DNA of 64,000 nt from Tolypocladium sp. Sup5 PDA-1 (taxonomy: Eukaryota > Ascomycota > Sordariomycetes > Hypocreales > Ophiocordycipitaceae), in assembly GCA_000750105.3 (NCBI GenBank), contig JPHH03000092.1:1-64000 (forward strand), in the 5' to 3' direction. The notes beneath the pieces are model-generated. The model did no database searches and was not told where the DNA came from. It saw only the letters and a list, made by a program, of their open reading frames with translations. Positions 10,551-22,197 of the stretch are shown here, piece by piece. The position numbers and the translations under genes are program-made. Position 1 is the stretch's first letter. Every line of letters begins with the position of its first letter.

Positions 10551-13013
10551 ATGGATATGAACCACCACGATATTGTCCTCGACCAGACAGGCTCTGAGAC
10601 GTCGTCAACGCTACATTCGTCTCCCTGTCCATCGAGACTTTCTACCCAGTCCTCATTCTTGTCACGTCCAACGCCGCAGACCCCGCCAAGAAAGACGCTC
10701 AACCTGGATGAGAACCCTACCCCAAGCGAGATAGCCACGTTTCCGTTCGGGCTCTTCAACGACGAGCTTCGAGCGGCTACGCCTCCGAGGTCACATGGCG
10801 CCAAGGTCGCCTGGTGGTGGGTGAAGGGGTTTCGTATGAGGCTCAAGAGCAATAGCAAGAAGCTTCGCTGGGTGTGCCGCATGTGCGTGAAGAAGAAGTG
10901 CCGGACCATCTCGCACTTCTCGTACGAATCCAACGGCAGTGCCAATATTATCAAGCACCTCCGAGATATCCATGGGATTAAGGTGAGCAGTAACTCGCTC
11001 CGCAATTAAGGTCCCAACTGAAATTTGCAGGACCCGGCAAGGAAAGACGGAACACCGCCCAGCCGCACCAAGACACTAGCAGAACACTTTGGAGTGACTG
11101 CAGCCCCAGCTGACCAGCGTATCTTCTCTACTATCCTTGGAAGGTTTAAAGTTGGCGCATTCGAAGAGCTTCTCGTCGACTGGATAACACACGACAACCT
11201 CCCCTTCCGAGCAATCGAGAGTGAGCGTCTCCGCCGCCTCATTGAGTTTTGTTAACCCGGTGTACAAGGACAAGATACCGTCTTCCGCTGTCCTTCGATC
11301 CCGACTGCGATCGATCTATAATGGCGCGAAAGGAGCTGTCAGAGAACATCTGAAAACTGCTCGTAGCAAGATTCATATCACCTTTGACGGCTGGACGTCT
11401 CGCAATCAGCTCTCGTTGCTTGGGGTCAACTGCTTCTTCGTCGACCAACAATGGCGGCATCGCAAACTGCTTCTTGCCCTTCCGGCCGTATCCGGACGCC
11501 ATACTGGGGACAACTTAGCCAAACGAAGTGGCTGACGTCTTGGCGGAGTGGGACCTTGGAAGCGACCGGCTTGGTTATATGGTCTTGGACAATGCTAGCA
11601 ACAACGACACGGCCATGGCGGCCCTCGGCAACGAATTCGGCTTCGATCCAGAGGAGCGCCGCCTCCGCTGTCTGGGCCATGTCCTAAATCTCGCTGTCAA
11701 ACAGCTGATGTTCGGTGAGGCAGCGGATGCAATGGAGCATGGTTGCGACAGCGAACAGGACTCCGAACATCATGGTGACTGTCGAACGGTTGATAAACTC
11801 CTGCAGTGGCGGAGGAGGGGTCCAATTGGCCGACTTCATAACCTCAATGCTGCTGATTTGAACTCGTCGCAACATCTGGAGAGATCTGGAGAGCCTATTG
11901 AAGTGGCAAGAAGAGGATCTCCAAAGCGGCGTTCTTGAGCTCGTCGACCCTGAGACTGGGAAGAAGCGCGTGCCGCTCAGACCTATCGCCGACAACGAGA
12001 CTCGATGGAACTCTCGCCACCGCATGATGGCCCGTGCGCTGCTTCTACGCAAATACTTGAATCGGATTGTCGAAAAGGCGGAAAGGGCATGGGAGAGGAA
12101 CAAGCGAAAGTTATCGAAGCCTACTATACTCGATGACAGGTTGTCAGAAGAGGACTGGGACGTGGTTGAGGTTTTTCTTCAGGTCTTGCAACCGTTCGAT
12201 GAAATCTCCGTCCGTTTACAAGGCAACCCGAAGACTAGCGAGGATGATCATGTTGTCACCGGCTCTTTTTGGGAATATTTTCCGTCGTCTGAGTATCTCT
12301 TGACACATTTGGAGGAGCTCAAGCAGAGTCATGACCTCATTGGCGGTTTGGGAGAGGGGGGCGCTGCTATGGTTGCCAGCCATATCAACCTTGCGTGGAT
12401 GAAGCTCAATGAGTATTACAACAAGCTCTGGCCGGTTGCGTATATCGGCGCTGTAGTATTGCATCCTTGTTTTGGATGGCCGGCGCTTCAATACCACTGG
12501 GAAGGACACGCTTCTGCGAGGCGCTGGGAACAAGACTACTCGACGAGGCTCACGAAGCTGTGGAAAGATGAGTATGCCAATCACGAGGCCCCCGCCTTAG
12601 CAGTATCTTCGATGGTCTGCGGCCAAAGGACGATTTCAGGATATGACGCGTTCCTGGCAGAGTCGCTGGGTAAGCGCAAGAGGGCAGGTTCGGATGGCGG
12701 AGGGGGAAATGCTTCGGCAATGCTTGACGAGTACGAACGGTATATCAAGAGTTTTGCACCTGTCGACGACAAATACCAATTCAGCCCCCTTTGTTGGTGG
12801 CGGGAGCACGAAATGCAATATCCGAACCTTTCTCGAATGGCGACGGACTTGCTGTCGATACCTACAATGTCAGCAGAGACGGAAAGGTCGTTTAGCAGCG
12901 CAGGAAAGATGGTATCACCGTTACGAACTCGTCTTGATCGGCACACAATTGGGATGGCGCAGAGTCTGCGGTCATGGAGTAGGGAGGGTATTGTCACACC
13001 CTCGTGGGGATGA
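10551..13013 (+). mobile_element. Near-complete hAT transposase gene, frameshifted
   Basis: This encodes a nearly full-length fungal hAT transposase in four frame segments. Exon 1 (10551-10982) carries a BED-type finger (VCRMCVKKKC ... HLRDIHGIK) and ends at a plausible intron (GTGAGC...TGCAG, about 10983-11030). The catalytic region follows, with ITFDGWTSRNQLSLLGV, GYMVLDNASNNDTA and RLRCLGHVLNLAVKQ. The long final segment (11898-13013) holds NETRWNSRH and the dimerisation domain (LLSIPTMSAETERSFSSAGK). Frame breaks lie near 11245, 11525 and 11885, each consistent with small indels, and a piece after LLQWRRRG looks rearranged. The element is not functional as read. It is separate from the hAT fragments at 404 and 8301. 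Confidence 0.88.
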
Positions 13014-13069
13014 TCGCTAGGATCGGAGTTAAGACGTGTATATCGGAGATACGCATTGGCTCGAATCAA

Positions 13070-13190
13070 CCAACGGCAATCCAACTGTGAGCAGCGGCAT
13101 CCAACTGAAATGAAGCTCAACCCAACTGAAATGTATCTGGCCGGATGCCAATCCAACTGCGAGGAGGCACCAGTTGGTTGAATTGGTTGA
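13070..13190. repeat. CCAACTG subterminal motif cluster beside the hAT gene
   Basis: Within about 100 bp downstream of the hAT stop there are four direct copies of (t/c)CCAACTG and one inverted copy (CAGTTGG near 13170). Clustered short repeats next to the transposase gene are typical of hAT subterminal transposase-binding sites. I could not find the matching 5' end or the 8-bp target duplication. Confidence 0.55.
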
Positions 13191-14450
13191 TTACGCACTC
13201 TGCGAGTCGAGCCCGAGTCCCCGCCGTTCATTGAATGATCGCCCCTTAACCCGCACACGCCATCGCGACAGCCACATCCACTTGTCGTAGTTCACTTCTC
13301 GCTGACTACTATGGCTGTGCACGAGCAACCGACAGAACAGCTGTGCAGTGTAGAAGGCGAGAATGCGCCGGATGGGGCCTTCGGCGGGGTTTCGTGGCAC
13401 AGATGACGGCGACGATGACGCTTCCTTAAAGAGGTGGTCCAGTGGCAGCACGAGACGTGCAGCTTGCGTGAAGATCAAGGCGTTGATGTCTCGCGTGGGA
13501 ACAACCCAGAACGGATAATGCGGCTCATCTGGCTCGGGTTGCACGCCCAGTACGCGAGAGACGGGCCCGGTGTGAGGATTCTGCTCTGGATCGAAAGCGC
13601 CGCGACTCCACATGGTGAGCACGGCATCGAGACGGAGTGTCATCTCCTTGCGAAGCCCGTAGTTTGTCAGGGCTTGCGGATCGGAGATGGCCTTGAGGTG
13701 TCGCTTGTTGGCCTCCCACGCTTCATGAAGCGAATGACGATTGAGCCGAGTTTCGTACCCACACTCGCGGTCCTTGGTCAACGAAGCGAGGTCACGGATC
13801 ATGCCTTCGTCGAGAGCCAGAAGGGGGAGGAATCCGGACCCGAAAAGGCTGTAGTTGCTGAACATGACGGCGAAAAGCTCTTTGTTCGATGCGTACGCCT
13901 TGGCCCGCGCGATGCCGGTCTGCTGTGAGGCTGGATGGCCAATGTTGGGCGTCTTCGTGCGCCTTACGGTCGAAGTCAAAGTTCCGGTGTCGCGCAGCAA
14001 AAAGGAACGAAAATGCGTGGCCACCAGCGGAGCGTCTGGCGCGGCACTGAGCAGGCGTTCCTGAAGGCGCCGGTTGCACTGGCTCTTCCAGAGCAGAGTG
14101 AACGGCTCGCTTCGTCGTAGCTCTCGGGAGCCGAGGTTAGCGACGAAGTCGCGCGTCCCGACGTCAATCCAACAAGAGCGCATGTCCACCTTCTCGGGAT
14201 CAATGTATGCCATGACAGTCCTTTCGAACTGGGAGAGTGTCTCGTTGAGGGTCGATGCCGCAAATGTGTTCTTCAGGTCGTGCGCCTGCATCAACAACTG
14301 AGGATTCTGGAAGTAGGCAGCTGGCTCTCCTCGCCGAGTCTGTATCCTTAGCTGGTTTGCCTTGGCGACGATTGAGCGCCAGAACAGCGGCAGATCGTTA
14401 CATTGACAATGTATCGAATTCGTACTGTCAGTGAAGCCAACATGCTGCAA
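13191..14450 (-). CDS. Fungal multicopy-type protein of unknown function, probably truncated
   Basis: An open frame of 419 residues. Features include a YIDPEKVDMRSCWIDVG segment, a central ARAKAYASNKELFAVMFSNY followed by FGSGFLPLLALDEGMIRD, a LRLDAVLTMWSRGAFDP helix and a C-terminal FYTAQLFCRLLVHS ... WMWLSRWRVRV region. I recall highly similar proteins recurring in many copies in Fusarium and Metarhizium-type genomes next to transposons, but I cannot name a domain or activity. The C-terminus ends inside the repeat-rich flank of the hAT element, so it may be cut short. No N-terminal signal is seen. An intact frame this long among wrecked neighbours suggests a young copy. Confidence 0.55.
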   Translation of the reverse strand: MQHVGFTDSTNSIHCQCNDLPLFWRSIVAKANQLRIQTRRGEPAAYFQNPQLLMQAHDLKNTFAASTLNETLSQFERTVMAYIDPEKVDMRSCWIDVGTRDFVANLGSRELRRSEPFTLLWKSQCNRRLQERLLSAAPDAPLVATHFRSFLLRDTGTLTSTVRRTKTPNIGHPASQQTGIARAKAYASNKELFAVMFSNYSLFGSGFLPLLALDEGMIRDLASLTKDRECGYETRLNRHSLHEAWEANKRHLKAISDPQALTNYGLRKEMTLRLDAVLTMWSRGAFDPEQNPHTGPVSRVLGVQPEPDEPHYPFWVVPTRDINALIFTQAARLVLPLDHLFKEASSSPSSVPRNPAEGPIRRILAFYTAQLFCRLLVHSHSSQREVNYDKWMWLSRWRVRVKGRSFNERRGLGLDSQSA

Positions 14451-14639
14451 GATAGATAAAAGTCGTAGACAATGATTCGGCGGGGCGGAAGTCTCGATAA
14501 CAGGGGCAAATTAGAAGAATACAACGCTCCGGAGTTGCTGGTGAGCGTTTTCGGACTGTGGCTTGCCGCGAGCATGTCTCCCACAGCAGATCGGTGAAAA
14601 GTAGTATTGAGCCACCCGCTCTGGAAAGATGAGGTGCCT

Positions 14640-14850
14640 CTTGAGGGACGGACCCATGTGAAGTCATCCTGTCAATTTGTCGACTTGCTGTCGCCGGGAC
14701 CGGCGTATTCATGGATGTGAAGAAATGGACACACATTCGGCCGACGTCCGAGGCAACAAAGTGGCCGACGTATCATATGGTCGCTGCGGGCTCGCAGAGT
14801 CGGAAACTGGACAGTTGAAATCCTGGGAGATTCTTGTCCGGTGAAGTCAC
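14640..14850 (-). repeat. Unclassified dispersed repeat, short copy
   Basis: The reverse strand contains gtccatttctt, ccggcgacagcaagtcgac and a following aattgacag, which match about 34940-35000 on the plus strand (translated, both contain PGDSKSTN). It is a small piece of the family seen at 9290, 34540 and 35390. The rest of 14451-15170 shows nothing I recognise. Confidence 0.5.
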
Positions 14851-15170
14851 ACACAGAACCGCCCCATTTAACTCGGCCTTCGCCCTGCCATAAGCACTAA
14901 TTGCCATCATTAACTTGTGGACTTGTATAGCACTGTAGCCGCCAGAAACGTAGTCTGAAAGGCGGCAAATGGACAGTGATACTGAGAGTACAAGCGTTTA
15001 GTCATCGTGGCAAGCCGACGGGTGAACGTCAGTATCCTGCTGATACTTAAGTGCAGCTTTCTGTGGCACTCCGTATTTTCCAACCGCAGTTCTCTCAACA
15101 GCCAGAGAGCCGCATACAACCTCGCCCCTGACGCCATGTTGCCACTCAACAGAGGGCGGTTGAACGTGCC

Positions 15171-15762
15171 GTGGACTACAGGAGCTCCAAGTACAGTACA
15201 CCCAGTCCAAAGAGAAACTTTCCGACATATCAGAGCCCGGCCCAGCCGGCTTCTGGGACACAAATCCCCGCGATGCCTCGAGATCTCTCTCAACCATACT
15301 ACTACGGAGACAGCGTCGCGGCTGCTGGGATACTGCAGAGAACGACCACTGCCCCCTTGGCTTTACGCTTTGGGCCAGGATCAGATGCACAGAGAGGGAG
15401 CTACCTCTCGGGGGGTATGGTTAGCTCCCCGAACCGCGGACCTCTTGCTGATGCTCGGGTTGGGCAAGCGAGTTCTACCGCCTGTTCTAGACCCAAGGAA
15501 AACGCTTCGGGTCCCGTTCAGGATGCCAATGGAAAGTTTACTTGCTTCCAATGCACAAAGACCTATCGCCATGCCCGGCATCTTAATCGCCACCTTTTGA
15601 GTCGTGCGTGCATTCAAATCCGACGGCCCGTGTGAACATGCGCTGATGAATATCTAGACCTTCGAAAGCGGCATTATGAATGCCGCTTCTGCCGCAAAGC
15701 ATATCAACGACAAGAGTACCAAAGACGCCACGAGGACAAGTGCCCTATGGCTGCGAAATAGA
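15171..15762 (+). pseudogene. Two-finger zinc-finger protein with an internal stop
   Basis: The frame from 15171 encodes a Pro/Ser-rich leader of about 120 residues and then a zinc finger FTCFQCTKTYRHARHLNRH. An in-frame TGA at 15633-15635 ends it at 154 residues. The same frame resumes directly with a second finger, YECRFCRKAYQRQEYQRRHE, ending DKCPMAAK at 15762. Both fingers have Cys-x2-Cys-x12-His spacing with a final Cys or His. A CGA to TGA nonsense change is the simplest explanation; an unrecognised intron is an alternative. If functional it would be a small DNA-binding regulator, placed upstream of the biosynthetic cluster at 16.9-31 kb, but a link is only inference. Confidence 0.6.
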
Positions 15763-15940
15763 CCAGGATCGAACCAATGTAACTTAGTTATCACATTCAG
15801 GCTAGACACAATACAAACCTTTGTACGGGAAAACCCAACTTCCTCAACCGACTGAGAAATGTGCACCCAGATGCCGATAGCCTTCCGTCGTGTGAACAGC
15901 CCAGGTTTACTGGCCCGTGAGGGCGTCTAGGTACACATGC

Positions 15941-16000
15941 AACGAGGTGGCCCTAGCAGGAGGCGCTTGAAACGAGGTGGCCCTAGCAGGAGGCGCTTGA
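15941..16000. repeat. Perfect 30-bp tandem duplication
   Basis: Two identical 30-bp units (aacgaggtgg ccctagcagg aggcgcttga) stand head to tail. No gene overlaps them with confidence. The stretch from 15763 to 16550 holds nothing else I recognise. Confidence 0.97.
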
Positions 16001-16559
16001 ACTTGCCGGCTGCGATCTCGGGGAGGTGAACTCTCTCGAGGCAGCCCAAGTGCCAGCTCTCAAGTTGGTGGGATCTTTTACTTCTCCCAGCCCCGTCGCT
16101 TGCCTCCCTGCCCTTGCCTTCGGTGGGTTCCGATCGGACCCTTGCTGCACGCCATCTGCGCTGGGCGGGCATTGGGACGAACGCCTGAACCTTGCTCCCC
16201 CACCCTCCACCCCCACCTGTTGGTTCGGCGTCCGTTCTGCATGTCAACGTGCTTTCGCGGTGTCTGCAGCGAGCCTCGTAAAGCTGGTACCCCTCCCTGA
16301 TACCTCGATGGAAGGGCCATCACCGAGAGCACAGGCCGGCTTCCAATCATACGCTTACCTGCTCGCTGAGGTCGGGTAAACAACAAGAACACGACGACAA
16401 GGCGCAATATGGCCGTCTTGTTGCCTATTGCAATTGTTGCCCACGAGACAAGAGAATCAGCGGCGGAACCAGTTGTTGGACAAGGACCGACCTGGACATA
16501 AGAGTGCCTAGTCAACAGGCCGAAACTGCTCCACAGACTGAAAAGCTTGTGGCCACACA

Positions 16560-16810
16560 CCACTGGAACGATGTTACGCGGGCATGTGAAAGACCAACGT
16601 CCCAAGCATCCTCAGAAGGCGAAAAGGGCGCAACAAGCCACCTGTACCCGCATTTGCACACTTTGCCCTGGTCACTATAAGTTTTTTGTTGTCTCGAGAT
16701 ATGCATGCGGCAACCGTGACGCCACGTCCACATTGGTATCAGGTCCAGTAGTGGGTGGCCAGGGGAAGTCATCACCGCATTCGCTATAAGGCCCCAGCGG
16801 GCAGCGGGCG
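16560..16810 (-). repeat. Unclassified dispersed repeat, minus-strand copy
   Basis: The reverse complement of about 16690-16800 closely matches 10065-10170: gatgacttcc, ctggccaccca, ggcgtcac(a/g)gttgccgcatgc and gacaacaaaa occur in the same order and spacing. This extends the repeat family to the border of the ABC-transporter pseudogene. Confidence 0.6.
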
Positions 16811-16902
16811 CATTCTGTATACCAAAAGAGACAATAACGGACAATCAGAGTCATGAAAAGCCCAACGCAGACGCCACGGATAAGGCGAAATTTTTTGCAG
16901 CC

Positions 16903-19755
16903 ATGTACTGGTACCGAAAAGTCCTTTGGGCTTGCGCCCTGGAAGAAGATTTGGCGCAACTCGAGGATGGAGACCAGTCTCTCGTTGGAAGTCCGGGCAC
17001 TGCTCTGAGTGGTGGCCAGAAGCAGAGGGTGGTATGTGCCTCTAAGTCACCGACTCCCTCTCGATGATGTGCTGACAAGTAGGGTGCTTCTAGGCTCTAG
17101 CGAGAGCCGTCTATGCTCGGGTCCCCGTTGTTTTGCTAGATGATGTCTTCAGTGCCCTTGATCGTAGCACATCTCTCGATATTTTCAGCCGCTTACTAGG
17201 CGATGACGGTCTATTGAGGAGGGAACACACCGCCGTTTTGCTAGCTACTCATGCAAATAAGGCTTTTTGTCAACCTCTCCGCCTTGCCATGCCGAGACTT
17301 CGATTTGGCTAACCCTACGCTGACTGTGTCTAGTGGAATATTTGCCCTCCGCAGATAGTATCATCATGCTGGATCAAAGCGGTACCATAGTCGAGCGTGC
17401 AGCGTATGAGGAGCTTCGTATGAGTGAAGACTACCTGAAGACCCTTCGGTCCGGGGAAGAGAAGGATCAACTACCCGGATTAGAAGGTCTAGTGGATAAG
17501 TCCGCCGTAGACAAACATCAAGGCAAAGGCTTCGCTCAGAATGCCTCTGCAAACGAACTGACAAGGAAGATTGGAGACTTGAGCTGATACGAGTTCTATC
17601 TCAACTCCGTTGGTCCCCTTTTGTTTATCGGTTGGCTTGTGTTTGCTGCCGGCTACATATTCTCGGGAAGAGTACCCCGTACGTGTCACGACGCAGTTTT
17701 GAGTCGGTGATGATTTGCTAACTTTCAGCCCTTTCCAGAGATATGGCTTCGCGTTTGGACAGAAAGCGGTACTGCGAATCATGCCGCAGCGTATTTTGGA
17801 GGCTACCTAGGTTTCGGCTTGCTCTGCGTCTTGTTTCGGGAGTTTGCGTATAGTTAGTCTTGCCACTGCCGCCAACTCCAAATTCCTGGTAACTGACATT
17901 AAGCTGCAGCTACTTTATGATTATCCTGGTCCCAAAGTCCGCTCAACACCTGCACTGGCTTCTACTCGATGCCGTCCTCAGGTACGGCACTGTCATGCAT
18001 GAATACCTAAGCGTTTGCTGATCGACTTTTAGGGCACCGCTGGGGTTCTTCACAACAGCGGACGTCAGCACAATCCTGAACCGGTATGTACATGCAATTG
18101 AAGGCATCTAGCACCTAGCACACATGCTCACCGTCTTCGTATATTCAGTCAAGATATGACGTTGGTGGATCAAGTCCTTCCTATGGCTGCGTTCACGACA
18201 TCATTCGGTAAGCAACCAATCCACCCAAGGACAAATTACAAAGCTTACTTTGTGTGCACCATATCAGACGTGTACAACGTGATTGCCGGCACAGCGCTCA
18301 TAGCATCAGGCGCAACCTACGTCGCAGCCATTATTCCATTCTGCATGCTGGCCATCTACGCCATCCAAAAATTCTACCTTCGCACGTCCCGCTAAATGCG
18401 ACATCTAGATCTGGAAGCCAAGTCTCTGTTGTATCGACTGTTCACGGAAACCACCGCTGGTATCATCACGGTTCGTGCATTTGGCTGGAAGCAGGACTTG
18501 ATGAATGAGAACCTGCGGCAGCTTGAGCACTCGCAAAAGCCGTATTACATGGTGTAAGTAAAGTATCGTCCCTCCCTTCCAGGGGATTCCTTCTGCTATT
18601 GATTCCATCGAGGTCTGGCACTTCAAATGGGCACCCTTGAGAGCTGTAGATGGGTGTGACTAACCGAGCCCGACACAGGTACTGCATTCAACGATGGTTG
18701 AATGTAGTTCTCGACGTCTTCGTTGCGGCTATCGCGATTGTGCTTGTCGGGTGCGCGCTGGGGTTCTCCCATACGGCAACTCAGGGGTCCATTGGGCTTG
18801 CTCTGCTGAATGTCATGGAGTTCAATCAGAGCCTTTCAATGCTCATCAACTCGTGGACCGGACTGGAGACTTCTCTTGGCGCGCCCGGCTCAATAGTTTT
18901 CTTGCCGAAACCAAAGCACAGTCCTTGGAGATAGAAGATGAGACGCCGCCTAGTGGGTGGCCGCAAGGAGGTTCCATTTAGATGACAGGCGTCACGGCAA
19001 AATATAAGTAAGTCAAGTTGATCTCCGGCAGACATGGTAAACAAAGCCAGTTGACCATGTCTACAACACAGCATCGATGACGTCCAATCGCAGTCTGCAC
19101 TTCGGAATGTCGACCTGGAGCTGCGGCCAGGACAAAAGGTCTTGATCATCGGCCGGACCGGCAGCGGCAAATCGTCTCTCATTCTCGCATTGTTGCACTT
19201 GCTTGAGTTGGAGTCCGGGCGCATTACCATCGACGGACTGGACATATCGCGTATTACCCGTCAAGCTCTCCGCTCCCGCATCGTCACAACCCCCCAGGAC
19301 CCTGTCGAGCTCCCTGGCTCAGTGCGCTACAACCTCACCCAATTCTCCTCATCAGGGGAAGCAGGATTAGCCAACGACGACGAGAAGGAAGCGGAAGCCA
19401 TGGAGCACGCACTAACACGCGTCGGCCTCTGGGACACGGTAAGCAAACGCGGCGGCCTCGACGGCGAGCTCGACGATGTAGGACTCTCGGGTGGGCAGAA
19501 GCAGCTGTTCTCCCTCGCGCGAGCTCTCCTCATGGTGCAGAATAACAAGACCGAGGCGGCATCGTGCTCCTAGACGAGCCGACGAGCAGCGTGGATGAGG
19601 CGACGGATGTGGACATGCGGAAAGTTGTGAGGGAGGCGTTTCCCGGGCACACCATCGTTACCGTGAGCCATCGCTTGGATGCGACCGGTGATGCGGATGT
19701 AGTTGTGCGCATGGCGGGTGGCAAGGTGGCCGAGGTGACGAGAAAAGGGGAGTAG
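16903..19755 (+). pseudogene. ABCC (MRP-type) multidrug transporter, truncated and frameshifted
   Basis: The order is that of the second two thirds of a fungal ABCC exporter. The end of NBD1 comes first (LSGGQKQR signature near 17007 and VVLLDDVFSALD Walker B near 17126), split by a 57-nt intron at about 17034. TMD2 follows in several exons (AGIITVRAFGWKQDL, LNVMEFNQSLSMLINSWTGL). NBD2 then has Walker A GRTGSGKSSL (about 19150), a second LSGGQKQ (about 19488) and Walker B VLLDEPTSSVDEATD (about 19567). TMD1 and the NBD1 Walker A are missing upstream of 16900. One extra base near 19556 breaks NBD2 between signature and Walker B, and a clean donor is lacking after THA near 17250. It would have exported a lipophilic or conjugated compound, fitting a role in the adjacent polyketide cluster, but it cannot work as read. 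Confidence 0.88.
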
Positions 19756-20049
19756 GAGACGTATGAAACATTGAAGACAAGATTAAATGTATTCAACGCT
19801 GGAAGCAGATAGCAACATTCTGAACAAGGGTCCCTCGATGAAGCAGACGTATTGGTTCAAGTTGTGTGTCAAATGGCCATGATTCACGACGGTGCTGAAT
19901 GTAATGGTGTTAAGACCATTGGCAGCTTGACATTAAGCTCCCTGCATGCTGCAGGTAACGAAGTGACCGGGGAACCATTGCGACTAGCATAACTACAGAA
20001 GCTCAACAAGCCCCTGAGCTTCCACCTCGCCTTTCTGTCTCTTCTCATC

Positions 20050-21594
20050 ATGGTCTTCATCGTCTCGGTAGATGCGACTGCACTGGCTGTGGCTATTTCT
20101 GTGGGTTTTTATTCTTATTTTAGGCCGAGACGTTGGCTTACACCTGCGCAGACGATAACCGAGGAGCTTCACGGCACGACTCTCGAAGCCTTCTGGGCCA
20201 ACATTGCATTTATGCTCACCGTCACCGTTGTTCAACCCATATACACCAGCATTTCCGACATTGTCGGCCGGAAGCTGCCCCTCTACGCCGCATTCTTCCT
20301 CTTTGGCCTCGGATCCATCGTTTTTGCCGTCGCCCAATCCCTACCCATCGTCATTCTGGGCCGAGCAGTGCAGGGCCTCGGCTGTGGCGGCATCGACGTG
20401 CTCAACGAAGTCATCATCGCCGACATTACCACTCTAAAGGAGCGTGCATTCTACATCGGCATGATGTCCATCCCCATGGCGCTCGGTACGGTTCTTGGCC
20501 CTGTGCTCGGCGCGGCCTTTAGCGACTACGCAACCTGGCGCTGGATCGGTTGGATCAATCTTCCGCTCATTGGCGTTTGTCTGCCATTGACCATCTTCTT
20601 CCTGCGTCTAAATCCCATGCCCGACACCTTCCGTGAGCAGCTGCTTAGGGTAGACTGGTCCGGCATCGGCTTGTTTACCGCCGGCGCTGTTCTCTTTACC
20701 CTACCCCTGAGCTGGGCTGGCGCCATGTACCCGTGGCAGTCCTGGAGAACCATTTTGCCGCTGGTCATTGGCGTCGTCGTACTTGTAGCCTTTGTCTGGT
20801 ACGAGTCGAAACCCGTCGAGCCCATGTTCCCCTACCGCATCTTTCGAAACCGCACCGCCGCCGCTACTCTGGTCGGAAGTTTCATCCACGGCATGGTCCT
20901 TTATACTCTCATCACCTACGTACTCCTCTTTTTCCAAGCTGTTTACCTCGAGGCGCCTCTCGAATCCGCAGTCTCTCTCATCCCCTTCTTTGCCGTCCTC
21001 ATGGGGTTTACTGGCATTGCCGCCATGGGTGTTGAGTGGACGCGTCGCTACGTTTGGCAGATCTGGCTGGGATGGATTCTGCTCACGGTCGGCGTCGGTT
21101 TGTTCAGTCTTTGGGGGACCGAGAAGAGCCTGGCCATGAGCGCCAGCTTCCAAGTCATCGCCGCCATTGGCATCGGCTCCCTGTTCACCGTTCTTCCCAT
21201 CCCCATGCAGGCCAGTGCGGAGCGCAACGAGGACCAGGGTCTCGCCGTTGGCATCCTTGTCGCATTTCGGCTCTTTGGTGCTCTCATCGGCCTGGCCATT
21301 GCCTCCACGGCCTTCAACGGCCAGTTCGGCTCTGCCATTGCTGCTCTCGGCGCAATACCTGGAGCTACTGCCATTCAGGATCCAAAGGAGGCTTTGAGTT
21401 TTATACCCGTCCTCAGGAACATCGACCTTGCGCCCGAAATTTTGCACAGCATTCAGGAGGCGTATGCACAGGCCTTCCGAGTGGTATTCTACATCCTTGC
21501 CGCGTTTGGTGCTTTTGGTTTCTTGGTGTCGTTGTTGACGAAGGAGCTGACGATAGAGTCCGAGGAGAAGAGCAGGCAGGCGTTTGAGACTTGA
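20050..21594 (+). CDS. MFS multidrug/toxin exporter (14-TMS DHA2-like)
   Basis: A polytopic protein of about 500 residues with MFS hallmarks: YTSISDIVGRK (loop 2-3 motif), FLFGLGSIVFAVAQ, the LGRAVQGLGCGG motif, and GTVLGPVLGAAFSDYATWRW (exporter motif C). Hydrophobic segments continue to the C-terminus, giving 13-14 helices, with a short charged tail. An intron at 20101-20151 (GTGGGT...GCGCAG, 51 nt) is in phase 0 and open in frame, so unspliced ORF prediction adds 17 false residues. The start is uncertain: coding-like sequence with the first helix continues upstream of 20050 (LNKPLSFHLAFLSLLI), so a 5' exon probably exists. It lies 600 bp from the 3' end of the polyketide synthase and is its likely exporter. 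This is the only evidently intact member of the cluster. Confidence 0.88.
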   Translation: MVFIVSVDATALAVAISVGFYSYFRPRRWLTPAQTITEELHGTTLEAFWANIAFMLTVTVVQPIYTSISDIVGRKLPLYAAFFLFGLGSIVFAVAQSLPIVILGRAVQGLGCGGIDVLNEVIIADITTLKERAFYIGMMSIPMALGTVLGPVLGAAFSDYATWRWIGWINLPLIGVCLPLTIFFLRLNPMPDTFREQLLRVDWSGIGLFTAGAVLFTLPLSWAGAMYPWQSWRTILPLVIGVVVLVAFVWYESKPVEPMFPYRIFRNRTAAATLVGSFIHGMVLYTLITYVLLFFQAVYLEAPLESAVSLIPFFAVLMGFTGIAAMGVEWTRRYVWQIWLGWILLTVGVGLFSLWGTEKSLAMSASFQVIAAIGIGSLFTVLPIPMQASAERNEDQGLAVGILVAFRLFGALIGLAIASTAFNGQFGSAIAALGAIPGATAIQDPKEALSFIPVLRNIDLAPEILHSIQEAYAQAFRVVFYILAAFGAFGFLVSLLTKELTIESEEKSRQAFET

Positions 21595-22197
21595 CGCTCC
21601 GTCGAGGCGGTGTATATTATCAGATGTCTTGGCGGAATTGGAGTGGGAACGATTCCACGCTTTCTGGGCCGAGAGGCCCAAGCTCGTCACAGAGCGGCGT
21701 CTAGACGCAGGCGATGCCCCAGGCCAAAGCGGCTCGCAATTGTCGGAGTGACCACTGCACCAAGACATCAAAAGTGTACGCGCACTGTATTAGTGTGCAT
21801 TGCGGTATCCTTCCCTTTATAGCTTTCTGACAGCAATCGGCAAAGCGTCAGCCGAGGCGGAGGAAACCTAAAGTATTTTGCCAAACATGTAGGCACCATG
21901 CCAATACGAAGCTTTTTACGTCTTCATACTGAAGGAGCCAGTGAAAAAGGCAATCGGGACAGGACTGTAGTGAGATGGACTTGGAAAAGGGGTTCCCTGG
22001 GGTGGTGACGGCAAGTGACGAGAACAGCGGGAATCAAAAGCACGCACGGGGATGAACTTGGTTTTACTGACACGTTGGAAGAAGTAGACATGAATACACG
22101 ACTGGCTCCTGGGGAGACTAAGAAAATAGTTACATATACCTAGTCCAACGTGACGAAACTATAACAGTGACAAAATTATACGCATCGGTCCATCCCT
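21595..22197. other. Convergent intergenic region
   Basis: This 600-bp space separates the 3' ends of the MFS gene (plus) and the polyketide synthase (minus). I see no gene; it should contain both terminators. Confidence 0.6.

Noticed and set aside
20701..21771. 356-codon minus-strand ORF opposite the MFS gene
   Set aside because: Highly charged shadow translation of a membrane-protein gene; no recognisable domain and the plus strand has all MFS motifs.
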